This document shows positions 14,952 through 24,167 of a stretch of DNA of 64,000 bases, one piece after another. The notes under the pieces are model-generated. The model searched no databases. It saw only the letters and a list, made by a program, of their open reading frames with translations, and had not been told where the DNA came from. Source of the DNA: Methanoculleus sp. (lineage in GTDB: Archaea; Halobacteriota; Methanomicrobia; Methanomicrobiales; Methanoculleaceae); contig JAHDQM010000022.1 of the NCBI GenBank assembly GCA_018433835.1, positions 38,023 through 102,022 on the forward strand, in the 5' to 3' direction. Position 1 is the stretch's first letter. The number at the start of each line of letters is the position of its first letter. A program made the translations under genes and the position numbers.

Positions 14952-17015
14952 ATGATGGAAATCAAGTATGTATCGACGACATGCCCGTACTGCGGCACCG
15001 GGTGCGGGTTCAACCTTGTCGTCCGGGACGGCAAGGTCTTTGACGTGGCGCACTGGCAGCGCGCCCCGGTCAACGGGGGCAAACTCTGCCCCAAAGGGCG
15101 TTACGCCCACGAATTCATCAACAGCCCCGACCGCCTCGAAAAACCGCTGATCAAGAAGGACGGCGAGTTTGTCGAGGCGACCTGGGACGAAGCCTACGAC
15201 CTGATCGCGGAGAAGTTCGGGTCCTACAAACCCGACGAGATGGCCTGCCTCTCCTCCGCCCGGACATCGAACGAGGAGAACTACCTGATGCAGAAGTTCG
15301 CGCGTGTGGTCCTCAAGACCCCGCACGTCGACCACTGCGCCCGGCTCTGCCACGCATCCACCGTCGCGGGCCTCGCGGCCGTCTTCGGGTCCGGCGCGAT
15401 GACCAACTCAATCATGGACATCGCCGATTCGAAGTGCGTCTTCATCATCGGGTCCAACACCTTCGAGCAGCACCCGCTCATCGGGCGGAGCATCATTCGC
15501 GCCAGAGAGAGCGGCGGAAAGGTGATCGTGGCCGACCCGCGCCAAACCCCTACCGCCCGGCAGGCCGACCTCTACATGCCGTTCATCTCCGGCACCGACG
15601 TCGCGATCTTAAACGGCCTGATGCAGGAGATCATCAAAAACGGTTGGGAGGACAAGGAGTTCATCGCGAACCGCACGAAGGACTTCGAGAAACTCAAGGA
15701 CGTCGTCATGAAGGAGGACTACAGCCTTGAAAACGTCTCGAAGACTTCCGGTATTCCCGTCGAGAGTCTCAAGACCGCCGCCGAATGGATTGCAACGGCC
15801 GACGTCGCCACGCTCATCTACTCGATGGGCATCACCCAGCACACCGTCGGCGTCGACAACGTCAAATCGACCGCCAACCTGATGATGCTCACCGGCAACC
15901 TGGGCAAGCCCGGCGGCGGCGTCAACCCGCTCCGCGGCCAGAACAACGTCCAGGGCGCCTGTGACATGGGAGCTCTCCCGAACGTCTACTCCGGTTACCA
16001 GAAGGTCACCGACGAGGCGACCCGAAAGAAGATAATGGAGATGTGGGGCGTCGAGGATATCGCCGAGGGCAGGATAGGCTACACCGTCACCGAGATGGTC
16101 AACATCCTCGCCGACAAGCCCGGCGAGCTCAAGGCGATGTTCATCATGGGCGAGAACCCGATGCTCTCGGACCCGGACATCCAGCACGTCGAGGAAGGGC
16201 TCAAGAACCTCGAGTTCCTGGTCGTCCAGGACATCTTCCTGACCGAGACGGCCCGTCTCGCCGACGTGGTGCTCCCCGCCGCCTGCTACGCGGAAAAGGA
16301 CGGCACCCAGACGAACACCGAGCGGCGGGTCCAGCGCTGGAAGAAAGCCCAGGACCCGCCGGGCGAGGCGAAGGAAGACTGGAAGATCCTCTGCGAACTC
16401 GGGAGCCGGATGGGCTACGCGGAGCAGTTTGCGTTCGAGAGCCCCGAAGCGATCTTTGATGAGGTCGCCGCCGTCACGCCGTCATACCACGGCATGTCCT
16501 ACGCCCGCCTCGACCCGGACGGCCTGCACTGGCCCTGCCCGACCGAGGAGCACCCGGGAACGCCGATCCTCCACCGGGAAAAGTTCGCCATGCCCGACGG
16601 TCTCGGGGTCTTTTCCCCCATCGAGTGGAAACCGCCGGCGGAAGTCCCCGACGCCGAGTATCCGTTCGTCCTCACCACCGGCCGTACAATCTGGCAGTGG
16701 CACACCGGCACCATGACCCGCCGGTCGTGGAGCCTCGAGAAGGAGGCACCCATCGGCTGGATCGAGATCAACCCCGAGGACGCGAAGCAACTCGGGATCA
16801 GGGACGACGAGGTCGTCAGGGCGAGCACCCGCCGCGGATCCGTCGAGATCCCCGCACGGGTCACCCCGGAGATCATCAGGGGCGTCATGTTCATCCCGTT
16901 CCACTACAAGGAGCATCCGGCGAACAGGCTGACGAACAACGCGCTCGACCCCATAGCGAAGATCCCCGAGTTCAAGGCCTGTGCCGTGAAGGTCGAGAAG
17001 ATCGCGGAGGTGTGA
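14952..17015 (+). CDS. fdhA: Formate dehydrogenase, alpha (catalytic) subunit
   Basis: This 687-residue molybdopterin oxidoreductase has the N-terminal [4Fe-4S] ligands C11, C14, C18 and C46 (TTCPYCGTGCGF...LCPKGR). The metal ligand is Cys133 in HCARLCHAST, so this is the cysteine rather than selenocysteine form. Next come the bis-MGD binding segments (IIGSNTFEQHP, GMGITQHTVG-like) and a C-terminal dinucleotide domain (FVLTTGRTIWQWHTG). It oxidises formate to CO2 and passes electrons to FdhB and coenzyme F420, feeding hydrogenotrophic methanogenesis. There is no twin-arginine signal, so it is cytoplasmic. fdhB follows 3 nt later. Confidence 0.95.
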   Translation: MMEIKYVSTTCPYCGTGCGFNLVVRDGKVFDVAHWQRAPVNGGKLCPKGRYAHEFINSPDRLEKPLIKKDGEFVEATWDEAYDLIAEKFGSYKPDEMACLSSARTSNEENYLMQKFARVVLKTPHVDHCARLCHASTVAGLAAVFGSGAMTNSIMDIADSKCVFIIGSNTFEQHPLIGRSIIRARESGGKVIVADPRQTPTARQADLYMPFISGTDVAILNGLMQEIIKNGWEDKEFIANRTKDFEKLKDVVMKEDYSLENVSKTSGIPVESLKTAAEWIATADVATLIYSMGITQHTVGVDNVKSTANLMMLTGNLGKPGGGVNPLRGQNNVQGACDMGALPNVYSGYQKVTDEATRKKIMEMWGVEDIAEGRIGYTVTEMVNILADKPGELKAMFIMGENPMLSDPDIQHVEEGLKNLEFLVVQDIFLTETARLADVVLPAACYAEKDGTQTNTERRVQRWKKAQDPPGEAKEDWKILCELGSRMGYAEQFAFESPEAIFDEVAAVTPSYHGMSYARLDPDGLHWPCPTEEHPGTPILHREKFAMPDGLGVFSPIEWKPPAEVPDAEYPFVLTTGRTIWQWHTGTMTRRSWSLEKEAPIGWIEINPEDAKQLGIRDDEVVRASTRRGSVEIPARVTPEIIRGVMFIPFHYKEHPANRLTNNALDPIAKIPEFKACAVKVEKIAEV

Positions 17016-17018
17016 GAG

Positions 17019-18284
17019 ATGGCAGGAAAAGGCGATTTACTCTATGCATGGACGACGGACGACGAACTCCGCGAGAGAGCGGAGACGGGCGGGGCGGTCA
17101 CCGCGCTGCTGCGCCACGCTCTCGAGAGCGGTATGGTCGACGCGGTCTTTGCGGTCAGGAAAGGCGCGGACGTCTATGACGCGTTGCCGGCGCTGATCAC
17201 CGACCCCGCCGAGATCGGGGGGATTGCGGGTTCGCTCCACTGCGGCACCCTGCTCCTCCCCAAGCAGATGCGGCGGTGCCTTCTTTCCACGGAGCCGAAC
17301 ATGCGGATCGCCACCGTCCTCAAAGGCTGCGACGTCAAGGCGATCTACGAGATGGCCAAGCGCGGCCAGGTCAACCTGGACAACATCATCATCATCGGTC
17401 TCAACTGCGGCGGCACCATCCGGCCGGAGGTAGCACGGATCATCGTCCGGGAGAAGCTCGGCCTCGATCCCGATTCGATCGTCAAAGAGGAGATCGACAA
17501 AGGGAAGTTCATCGTCATCACAAAGGACGGCCAGCACGCCTCGGTCTCGATCGACGAACTCGAAGAGGGGGCGGAAGACCTTCTCGGGAACGAGGGGCTC
17601 GGCCGCCGGTCCAACTGCCGCCGGTGCAAGATCAAGATCCCGCGCCAGGCGGACCTCGCCTGCGGCAACTGGGGCGTCATCGGTGAGCAGGCCGGCAACG
17701 CCACGTTCGTTGAGGTCTGCTCCGAGAAGGGTGCGAACCTCCTTGATTCCGCCGTGAAGGCCGGGGCCGTCGCCACCGAACCTGCGAACCCGAAGGGTAT
17801 CGAGATCCGCGGCAAGGTCGAGAACGCGATGCTGAAACTCGGCGACAAGTGGCGGGCACGCTACTTCGGGGCGCTCGGCGAGGGCACGGAGCGCCTGAAC
17901 CGGATCCGGGAGCAGACGAACCGGTGCATCAAGTGCTACTCCTGCATCGAGAACTGCCCGATCTGCTACTGCATCGACTGCAGCACGAAGAAAGACTACC
18001 TGGTCGAGCCCGGCGTGATCCCGCCGCCCTTCATGTTCCACCTGATCCGGTTCGCGCACATCTCCGACTCCTGCGTCAACTGCGGCCAGTGCGAGGAACT
18101 CTGTCCCGTGGAGATCTCGAACTCGGTCTTCCTCCACGCAATCCAGACCGATCTCGAGAAACTCTTCGGGTTCCACCCGGGCGAGGATATGACCCCGCCG
18201 GTGCTGGCTCTGGTCGAGGAGACGACAGAGAGAAAGCGCCTCGAGGCAACGGGGAGCGACCAGATCTTCGATATCTTCCGCTGA
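17019..18284 (+). CDS. fdhB: Formate dehydrogenase, beta (F420-reducing) subunit
   Basis: This 421-residue protein is of the FrhB/FdhB family. An N-terminal flavin and F420-binding half (ETGGAVTALLRHAL, GLNCGGTIRPEV) is followed by CRRCKIK-type cysteines. Two [4Fe-4S] groups close the protein (CIKCYSCIENCPICYC and CVNCGQCEELCPVE). It transfers electrons from FdhA through FeS clusters and FAD to F420. Gene order and the 3-nt gap to fdhA show an operon. It ends 10 nt from the convergent ClC gene. In Methanomicrobiales the same FdhAB module also supplies electrons to heterodisulfide reductase complexes. Confidence 0.95.
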   Translation: MAGKGDLLYAWTTDDELRERAETGGAVTALLRHALESGMVDAVFAVRKGADVYDALPALITDPAEIGGIAGSLHCGTLLLPKQMRRCLLSTEPNMRIATVLKGCDVKAIYEMAKRGQVNLDNIIIIGLNCGGTIRPEVARIIVREKLGLDPDSIVKEEIDKGKFIVITKDGQHASVSIDELEEGAEDLLGNEGLGRRSNCRRCKIKIPRQADLACGNWGVIGEQAGNATFVEVCSEKGANLLDSAVKAGAVATEPANPKGIEIRGKVENAMLKLGDKWRARYFGALGEGTERLNRIREQTNRCIKCYSCIENCPICYCIDCSTKKDYLVEPGVIPPPFMFHLIRFAHISDSCVNCGQCEELCPVEISNSVFLHAIQTDLEKLFGFHPGEDMTPPVLALVEETTERKRLEATGSDQIFDIFR

Positions 18285-18294
18285 TCCGGGGCTC

Positions 18295-20187
18295 TTAACC
18301 CTCCACTACCGACCCTTTTTTCCCGTCAGGACTGTTTTCGGATGCCGTACCCGGTCCGATCAGGGTGCTGTTCCCGGTAAGGCGGCGTTTTTCCCCGGAT
18401 TGCGACGCTCTCCTGACGTAAGCTTTCATGACGTCCGTTCGGGTGACAAACCCCAAGAGCGTCCTCGGATCCTCTGCCGGGACAACGGGCAGGTGATGGA
18501 TGTCGTGTTCGGTCATCAGCGCCAGAGCCTCGCGGAGCGTGCAGGCATGATGCACGGTGAACACCCGTGAACTCATGACGTCCTCCACCAGTACGTCGTG
18601 TTCGCCGTTTATCCGGTTATCTCTGACATCATCGAGAGCGATCATGCCGACGAGTTTCCCTTCCCCGTCGAGCACCGGAAACCCGGTATGCAGCGTCTCG
18701 TCGATCAGGCGGAGCACCCGTCCGGTGGTATCGCCGGGCGATACGGCGATGATCCGGTCGCGGGGCACCATAACATCGCTCACGTGAATATCCTGAAGTA
18801 TTTCTATCATATACTCGTCCCGGTGAGCAGCCGATTTGGACCGGTTCAGCACCTGCTCGCGGAAGATAGTGGACTGGCCGATGAGGAGGACCGCCACCGA
18901 GACGGCACCCATCGCCGGGACGAGCAGGGAGAAGTCGCCGGTCATCTCCACGACCATGATCATGACCGCGATCGGTGCGTGGGAGATCGCACCGAAGAGA
19001 GCGATCATCCCGACGACGACGAAGACCGGCACCGATTCGGCAGGCACGATCCCCGGGAGGGCGAGGTGCAGCAGGGATCCGAAGGCGCCTCCCGTCGCCC
19101 CGCCGATCACCAGCCCCGGCGCGAAGACGCCGCCGCTCCCCCCGGAACCGATGGTGAGCGACGTCGTCAGGATCTTCGCAAACGGGAGGAATAGCAGCAC
19201 CCCGATCGGGAGCATGTTATACAGCGCGAGTTGCGTGAAGCCGTATCCGGTTCCGAGGCTGCCGAGGCCGACGACTGCCGCTTCGGGAGAGAGAGCCGCA
19301 AGAGCAAGAACGAACGTGCCGGTGAGGAATGCCCCTGCGAGGGGTTTGAAGTGATTCGGGAGATTCAGGCGGCTGAATATATCTTTAAAAATCCTGTTTG
19401 TGCCATAGAAGGTGTTTATGTAGATCAGGCCGACTATCGTCGAGACCACGCCGAGGAGAACGAAGAGAGGGACCTGGTAGACGTTCCAGGAGGTTGGCCA
19501 GGGGCCGAAGACCGGTTCAAAACCCTCAACCAGACCGAAGATGGCATATCCGATGACGGAAGCGAGGAACGCAGGAACGATCGCTTCGGCTTCGAAGTCC
19601 TGTTTGTAGAGGATCTCCGCAGCGAGGATTGCCCCCCCGAGAGGCGCCATAAAGATCGTGCCGATTCCGGCGCCGACACCGGTGGCGATAGCAAGCCTCC
19701 GCTCACGGGCGGAGAGGCCTAAAAGATCGGCGGCGATCGAACCGAAACCGGCCGACATCTGTGCAGTCGGCCCTTCACGCCCGGCGCTCCCCCCCGTCGA
19801 GATGGTCAGGACGGCAGTGACCGCTTTGACGAGGGGGACGCGCCAGCGTACCCGTCCTTCTCCATGAAACGCCTTTATTGCCGCATCGGTCCCGTGGCCT
19901 TCCGCCTCCGGGGCAAAGGTGTAGACCAGGAGGCCGGAGAGGAGCCCTCCGAAACAGATGACGGGGAGAATCATCCAGAGGTGATCGGGAGGAGCCCATT
20001 GACTGATATCCTGAAGAGTCTGCCCTTCCTTCGGGAGATGGAAGCCGACGATGCCTTCCATGAAAAACGCGGTTCCCAGTCTCAATCCTTCGAAAAAGAA
20101 CAGAGCGCCGAGGCCGGAGATGAGCCCGACGATGATGGCGATAAGTATGATCCTGCTGTAGGGAGTGATGGTTTCCTCGATCTGCAT
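18295..20187 (-). CDS. ClC-family chloride channel/antiporter with C-terminal CBS pair
   Basis: This 630-residue protein has a ClC membrane domain of about 430 residues, with selectivity-filter signatures GSAGREGP and GSGGSGGVFAPG, and a cytoplasmic pair of CBS domains (HVSDVMVPRDRI..., VEDVMSSRVFTV...). The first filter motif reads GSAGREGP against the usual GSGIPE-type sequence of E. coli ClC, as is common in archaeal members. CBS pairs bind adenine nucleotides and gate the channel. A TATA element at 20214-20223, about 31 nt from the ATG, with no ribosome site suggests a leaderless mRNA. Confidence 0.93.
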   Translation of the reverse strand: MQIEETITPYSRIILIAIIVGLISGLGALFFFEGLRLGTAFFMEGIVGFHLPKEGQTLQDISQWAPPDHLWMILPVICFGGLLSGLLVYTFAPEAEGHGTDAAIKAFHGEGRVRWRVPLVKAVTAVLTISTGGSAGREGPTAQMSAGFGSIAADLLGLSARERRLAIATGVGAGIGTIFMAPLGGAILAAEILYKQDFEAEAIVPAFLASVIGYAIFGLVEGFEPVFGPWPTSWNVYQVPLFVLLGVVSTIVGLIYINTFYGTNRIFKDIFSRLNLPNHFKPLAGAFLTGTFVLALAALSPEAAVVGLGSLGTGYGFTQLALYNMLPIGVLLFLPFAKILTTSLTIGSGGSGGVFAPGLVIGGATGGAFGSLLHLALPGIVPAESVPVFVVVGMIALFGAISHAPIAVMIMVVEMTGDFSLLVPAMGAVSVAVLLIGQSTIFREQVLNRSKSAAHRDEYMIEILQDIHVSDVMVPRDRIIAVSPGDTTGRVLRLIDETLHTGFPVLDGEGKLVGMIALDDVRDNRINGEHDVLVEDVMSSRVFTVHHACTLREALALMTEHDIHHLPVVPAEDPRTLLGFVTRTDVMKAYVRRASQSGEKRRLTGNSTLIGPGTASENSPDGKKGSVVEG

Positions 20188-20522
20188 GAATTATGAAGTA
20201 AATTTGTTTAACATTTATTTAAAGTGGTTGACTTTCACCTGCAGTGGCAGTAAGGGGTTGCGCATCACCGCCGGACGTCCCGGTGCGGTATTTTCTTTTA
20301 ACTCTCCTCATCGCTATCGTTGGGCTCCTCAGCGATCTTCCCCGATGGTGTCCTGGTACCGCTCACCGCCAGAGGCCCGACAATGCTCCTATGGCACGCG
20401 TTATCCGTGGAGGATGGGCATGGACAGCAGAGACGAATCCACAACCGCCAGAGGGCCGGTATATCCCTCTCACCAGGCGGAGCGTGGCACCGGATGGCGG
20501 TTTGCAGCCGGCCATAATCGAA

Positions 20523-20599
20523 GGCACCCATCCCCGGTGACGGCTGCCGGGACCGGGCCCCCGGAGAGACAGAGCGCACCCCCGGGCGGGGAGGGTGCC
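20523..20599. other. Long bulged hairpin in the clc-fdhC spacer
   Basis: GGCACCC (20523-20529) pairs with GGGTGCC (20593-20599), and after one bulged A, TCCCCG (20531-20536) pairs with CGGGGA (20587-20592). The resulting 13-bp stem encloses further CCGGG/CCCGG pairings. A second hairpin, TTCGGG-N8-CCCGAA, follows at 20705-20724. This is candidate structured RNA on either strand. Confidence 0.4.
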
Positions 20600-20894
20600 G
20601 CGGGACCCTCAAACCCGTTTGAAAAGGAACCCTGTTCGGAGTTGGGCGGACCCCGGAAATTGAAGCAAACAGGTTGTTTTCCCAAAAATTCGTCATTCAT
20701 CTGGTTCGGGCACCTGTTCCCGAAGCACGTCCCGACGCGCAGGTATCTAAGGTGATTTTACCGGGCGTCCACCGCCCCGGCACGGGTACGGATGGAGATC
20801 AGGAGATCTGCGCGCCTGCTCCGGTATACCTGCTCAAATATCCTTCAGGAATCACCTATATTCCGCGTGGTCTCAAAAGCAAAGGCAAAAGCAT

Positions 20895-20950
20895 CGTTTA
20901 TCAATTCTTCATGTTTAACTATGGCAATTAACTCGCGGCGATGATAAACG
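20895..20950. promoter_or_regulatory. Distal inverted repeat upstream of fdhC
   Basis: CGTTTATCA (20895-20903) and TGATAAACG (20942-20950) are perfect 9-bp arms 38 bp apart, about 140-195 bp upstream of fdhC. They could be paired regulator half-sites. Confidence 0.35.
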
Positions 20951-21031
20951 CCTGAGTTTGGGCTGTACTCGCCGCGCATAGCGATCATTTCGAAACCTAT
21001 TAATAGCACTCTCAGATTACTGATTAATTAG

Positions 21032-21064
21032 ACCTATACATTCGGATTACTTGATGGTATAGGT
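21032..21064. promoter_or_regulatory. Proximal inverted repeat / leader hairpin of fdhC
   Basis: ACCTATAC (21032-21039) and GTATAGGT (21057-21064) are perfect 8-bp arms with a 17-nt loop. They sit between a TATA-like CTATTAATAG (20997-21006) and the GAGAGGTG ribosome site at 21075-21082. They could form a leader hairpin or an operator just after the transcription start. Confidence 0.45.
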
Positions 21065-21090
21065 AGGACGTTTAGAGAGGTGTATGAAAA

Positions 21091-21963
21091 ATGGTATTCC
21101 ATCCTCCAGTTGCTATCGTAGCAAAAGCGGGTGATGCCGGGAAGTACAAGACCGGCCTGCCGGCCTGGAACATGGTCCTCCGTGGAGTCATGGCGGGAGC
21201 ATACATCGCCATGGGTGGTGCCCTTGCAACGGTCTGCAGTACCGGTGCGGCAACATTCCTCGGTGCAGGTGTCGGAAAACTGATTCTCGGTGCTGTCTTC
21301 CCTGTGGGGCTTATTATCATCGTTCTGACCGGTGCGGAACTCTTCACCGGCGATGCGATGCTCGCCCCGATGGCAGCCTTCATCCACAAGATCAGCTGGG
21401 CAAACGTACTCAACCTGTGGGTCTGGGTATATATCGGCAACCTTATCGGTTCGATCTTGTTTGCGTATATCATGGCCAACGGCCCGCTGGTATCCTTCAG
21501 TGCAGCGGGAGTCGCGAGCGTCAACGCTTTCGGTCTCAGTGCCGTGAATATCGCGATCGCGAAAGTAGGCTACGTCGGCGCGCTGGCACAGTGGTCGCTC
21601 TTCCTCAAGGCAATCGCCTGTAACTGGCTCGTCAACCTGGCTATCCTGCTGGGAATCTGTGCCGACGACCTGATCGGCAAGTTCTTCGGAATCTGGTTCC
21701 CGATCATGGCCTTCGTTGCCACCGGATTCGAGCACTGTGTCGCAAACATGTACTTCATCCCCGCCGGTATCCTGACCAAAGGCTACCTGAGTCCCGACCA
21801 GATCGCCGAGATCGGTCTTGCCAAGCTGGACGGCCTGAACTGGGTGACGATGTGGACCAACAACGTCATCATGGCAACCATCGGCAACATCGTCGGCGGT
21901 CTCGTCTTCGTCGGTGTGCTCTACTGGGTCGCCTTCAGGAAGGAAATCGCGGCACTCAAGTAA
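21091..21963 (+). CDS. fdhC: Formate transporter (FNT family)
   Basis: This 290-residue protein has six hydrophobic segments and the FNT hallmarks: the N-terminal GVMAGAYIAMGGAL region, LTGAELFTGD in the omega loop, and a second half with NWLVNLAILLG and ATGFEHCVANMY (the conserved FEHxVANM motif with the central His). The family conducts formate/H+ through a pentameric pore. It lies 2.8 kb downstream of fdhB with the ClC gene between, and feeds that enzyme. A GAGAGGTG site 8 nt before the ATG fixes the start. Confidence 0.95.
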   Translation: MVFHPPVAIVAKAGDAGKYKTGLPAWNMVLRGVMAGAYIAMGGALATVCSTGAATFLGAGVGKLILGAVFPVGLIIIVLTGAELFTGDAMLAPMAAFIHKISWANVLNLWVWVYIGNLIGSILFAYIMANGPLVSFSAAGVASVNAFGLSAVNIAIAKVGYVGALAQWSLFLKAIACNWLVNLAILLGICADDLIGKFFGIWFPIMAFVATGFEHCVANMYFIPAGILTKGYLSPDQIAEIGLAKLDGLNWVTMWTNNVIMATIGNIVGGLVFVGVLYWVAFRKEIAALK

Positions 21964-21974
21964 AGAGATACCAG

Positions 21975-22484
21975 ATGAAAATCGGAAACATCAATGTGAA
22001 GATATCGGTCGTATCTCTGACCGTTTTTGGTATCTTCACATTTATTTTACTCAGTACGGTTATTGCCACGGGAGATACGTCGATCCTTATCTGGGGAGTT
22101 CCGATCCTCGCCCTGCTCCTGATCATCCCGGCAGCGCTCAATTACATGAGCCAGCAGCAGTATGCATCACTGGTGCCGATGTACGAGCAGGAGGCAAAGA
22201 ACGTCAAAATTCGGGCGATCAACCTGAACATGATCGGCGAACCGGTGCGCATAAAGGGCGTCGTCGAACGGACGTATTTCCAGTTCATCAACCGGCCGCA
22301 GTACCTCGTCGCCGACCGGACAGGTGAGATATCGGTCAAGATGTTCACCTCGCCCCCTGAAGACGTGCAGAAAGGCGATGTGGTCGAAGTGCTCGGAACC
22401 GTCGTCAAACGCTACATCCTGTCCGGGGATGCGGTCATCAACTGCGTCTCCATACGAAAAGTCGAGAAAGATCAGCAATCCTGA
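21975..22484 (+). CDS. Membrane-anchored OB-fold protein downstream of fdhC
   Basis: This 169-residue protein has two N-terminal membrane helices (about 9-30 and 37-56), then a soluble domain from about 75. The soluble part looks like a nucleic-acid-binding OB fold: VRIKGVVERTYFQF..., YLVADRTGEISVKMF, VQKGDVVEVLGTVVKRY. The pattern resembles the tRNA_anti/YgiW or NfeD-like OB group, the latter also being membrane-linked. It starts 11 nt after fdhC, so the two are probably co-transcribed. A role in formate uptake is not established; it may be a membrane quality-control factor. Confidence 0.6.
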   Translation: MKIGNINVKISVVSLTVFGIFTFILLSTVIATGDTSILIWGVPILALLLIIPAALNYMSQQQYASLVPMYEQEAKNVKIRAINLNMIGEPVRIKGVVERTYFQFINRPQYLVADRTGEISVKMFTSPPEDVQKGDVVEVLGTVVKRYILSGDAVINCVSIRKVEKDQQS

Positions 22485-22568
22485 CGCCCCTGGGGGCTTC
22501 ATGCAATTCAGTGAGGGGACCGGCGGAAACGGAATGTTTCCTGCCCAAATTACCTTCGTGCGTTGCCG

Positions 22569-24167
22569 TTAAAACGTGTTGTCGAGACCGTCGTCTATCG
22601 GCCGCGGCCCCGGCCTTCCGTTGAGGTCCCGGACGTAGTCCTCGAAGAGATGGATCCTGGTACTCACCGGGAACGGGATCCCGATGGTGCTGATGACCGC
22701 CTCTCCCGCCTCGAGCGTCTGAATCTCGGTATCCAGGCGCGAGAGGTCCTGTTTTGCACTGCTTGCGATGATATCGCGATCGCCCCGGTCGGCGAGCCCC
22801 ATCACCACGAAGGTGTTCAGCTGGGCAAGGACCCGCGCATCGATGTTCTTGGGCTGTTGGGTGACCACGCAGAGCCCCACGCCGAACTTCCTTCCCTCCA
22901 TCGCTGCTTCCCGGAAGGTCCTGGTGCTCCCGAGCCCTGAGCCCAGCACCCGCTGTGCCTCCTCGATGGTGATCAGCACCTGTTTGGGCTCCTCCCCGCC
23001 TCCGGCCTCCTCGCCCTGGTGGCTGCGCATGATCTTGCGCGTTATGATCGAGAGGACAAAGAGTTCGCTCTGCTCGCTCATCCCCGGGATATCGATCAGG
23101 ACGACCTTGTTCTCGTGGAGCGCTTTCATGATGTCGGGGATCGAGGAGCCCTGCCTCCGGAAGAAGCCCCGGTTCCGGTTCATCATGCCCGCAATACGCC
23201 GCTGCATCACCGAGAGCGTGCTCGGCGAGAAGTTCTTCAGGTCCCGGGCAATCCGGGGGTGCCGGCCGCTGTAGGTCTCGGCATCGAAGGTCGCGAAGTC
23301 GGTGTTCTGGAAGAAGTCGATCACGTCGGAACCGGGCGTGCTCTCGAGCATCTCCACGACTTCGCGCTGGGGCGGGGAGTGCTCGTAGAGCAGGAGGAGA
23401 TCAGGCGTCCTGAAATCGTCGTAATCCAGGTAGAGATCGTCTAAGAGATATTTTCGTTTGAACTGTTCCGGGCGGGTGGAGAAGATCGCGAGCCCGTCCC
23501 GGCCGGCCTGGTAGTGCAGGAGCCCCTGGGTGGCCTGGCCGCTCGACGACCGGCCTCCCGCCACGTACTCGCCGTGCGGGTCCACGATAAGGAGCCCGAA
23601 CTGCCGGGCCTGCATGCAGGACGCGCAGAAGACCTTCATGAAGTTGCTCTTCCCCATGCCCGTCGTCGCAAAGACACCCATGTGCTGTCGCATCACCGCC
23701 GAATGAAGCGCCACCTTCACGTCTTTTAAGACGCCCTGGCCGGTCTTCATCACGCCGACCTCGATCTCGCCCATCACCTGCCGCAGGAACACAAAGTCAC
23801 GGGACTCCGGCCGCTCCACGCGGGAGAACTTCGCCGGGATCGTCCGCGGTTTCCGGAAGGTGCCGTCTTCGGTCACGTACCCGAGCGGCATCGCCTCGAC
23901 GAGGATGAAGACGTCTTCCCCTATCCCGTAGAAGTGCTCGGTGTGGGGGCGGGTATCCCAGTTCGGGTCGGAGAAATTACAGTCGTGGAGGAGGTCGCTC
24001 ACCTTGGCAAAGAACGTCAGCCCTTTGACGTTATCGGTGATCTTCAGGATGTCCCCGAGGTAGAGTTCCTCGTCGTGGGGGACGGCAAACCGGTAGCTGA
24101 GCACCCGGTCCCCGATCAGGCGGTATTTCGAGGCGTCGTCGCCGTCAATATCGATCAAACTCGTCAT
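22569..24167 (-). CDS. herA: HerA-type bipolar DNA translocase
   Basis: This 532-residue hexameric ATPase has an N-terminal HAS barrel, Walker A ATTGMGKSN near residues 166-174, Walker B LITIEEAQRVL, and the late arginine-rich QQPKNIDARVLAQLNT block typical of HerA/FtsK-like motors. HerA pumps DNA through the NurA nuclease during resection of double-strand breaks. I start at the ATG at 24167 because GGAG lies 6 nt upstream; this start is 23 nt inside the nurA end. It is the last gene of the mre11-rad50-nurA-herA operon. Confidence 0.92.
   Translation of the reverse strand: MTSLIDIDGDDASKYRLIGDRVLSYRFAVPHDEELYLGDILKITDNVKGLTFFAKVSDLLHDCNFSDPNWDTRPHTEHFYGIGEDVFILVEAMPLGYVTEDGTFRKPRTIPAKFSRVERPESRDFVFLRQVMGEIEVGVMKTGQGVLKDVKVALHSAVMRQHMGVFATTGMGKSNFMKVFCASCMQARQFGLLIVDPHGEYVAGGRSSSGQATQGLLHYQAGRDGLAIFSTRPEQFKRKYLLDDLYLDYDDFRTPDLLLLYEHSPPQREVVEMLESTPGSDVIDFFQNTDFATFDAETYSGRHPRIARDLKNFSPSTLSVMQRRIAGMMNRNRGFFRRQGSSIPDIMKALHENKVVLIDIPGMSEQSELFVLSIITRKIMRSHQGEEAGGGEEPKQVLITIEEAQRVLGSGLGSTRTFREAAMEGRKFGVGLCVVTQQPKNIDARVLAQLNTFVVMGLADRGDRDIIASSAKQDLSRLDTEIQTLEAGEAVISTIGIPFPVSTRIHLFEDYVRDLNGRPGPRPIDDGLDNTF

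Larger units (their letters stand above)
20188..21090. other. About 900 bp without a convincing gene between clc and fdhC
   Basis: Reading frames of up to about 195 codons exist but show no family pattern and low-complexity shadow composition. The stretch holds the clc promoter, several strong GC hairpins (20523-20599, 20705-20724, 20761-20780), and an AT-rich fdhC upstream region from about 20880 with inverted repeats. The ClC-proximal AT-rich block could also drive rightward transcription, so a non-coding RNA in 20245-20760 is possible. Confidence 0.45.

Noticed and set aside
13596..15353. A 585-codon minus-strand frame opposite the permease and fdhA
   Set aside because: It is an acidic, low-complexity shadow of the GC-rich permease gene.
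20165..20755. A 196-codon plus-strand frame and overlapping minus-strand frames in the clc-fdhC spacer
   Set aside because: No motif, no ribosome site, and several overlapping frames of similar length, as expected by chance in GC-rich DNA.
22486..22497. GCCCCTGGGGGC as a terminator hairpin after the OB-fold gene
   Set aside because: The arms leave almost no loop and no T run follows. It lies between two convergent genes but I cannot support a terminator call.
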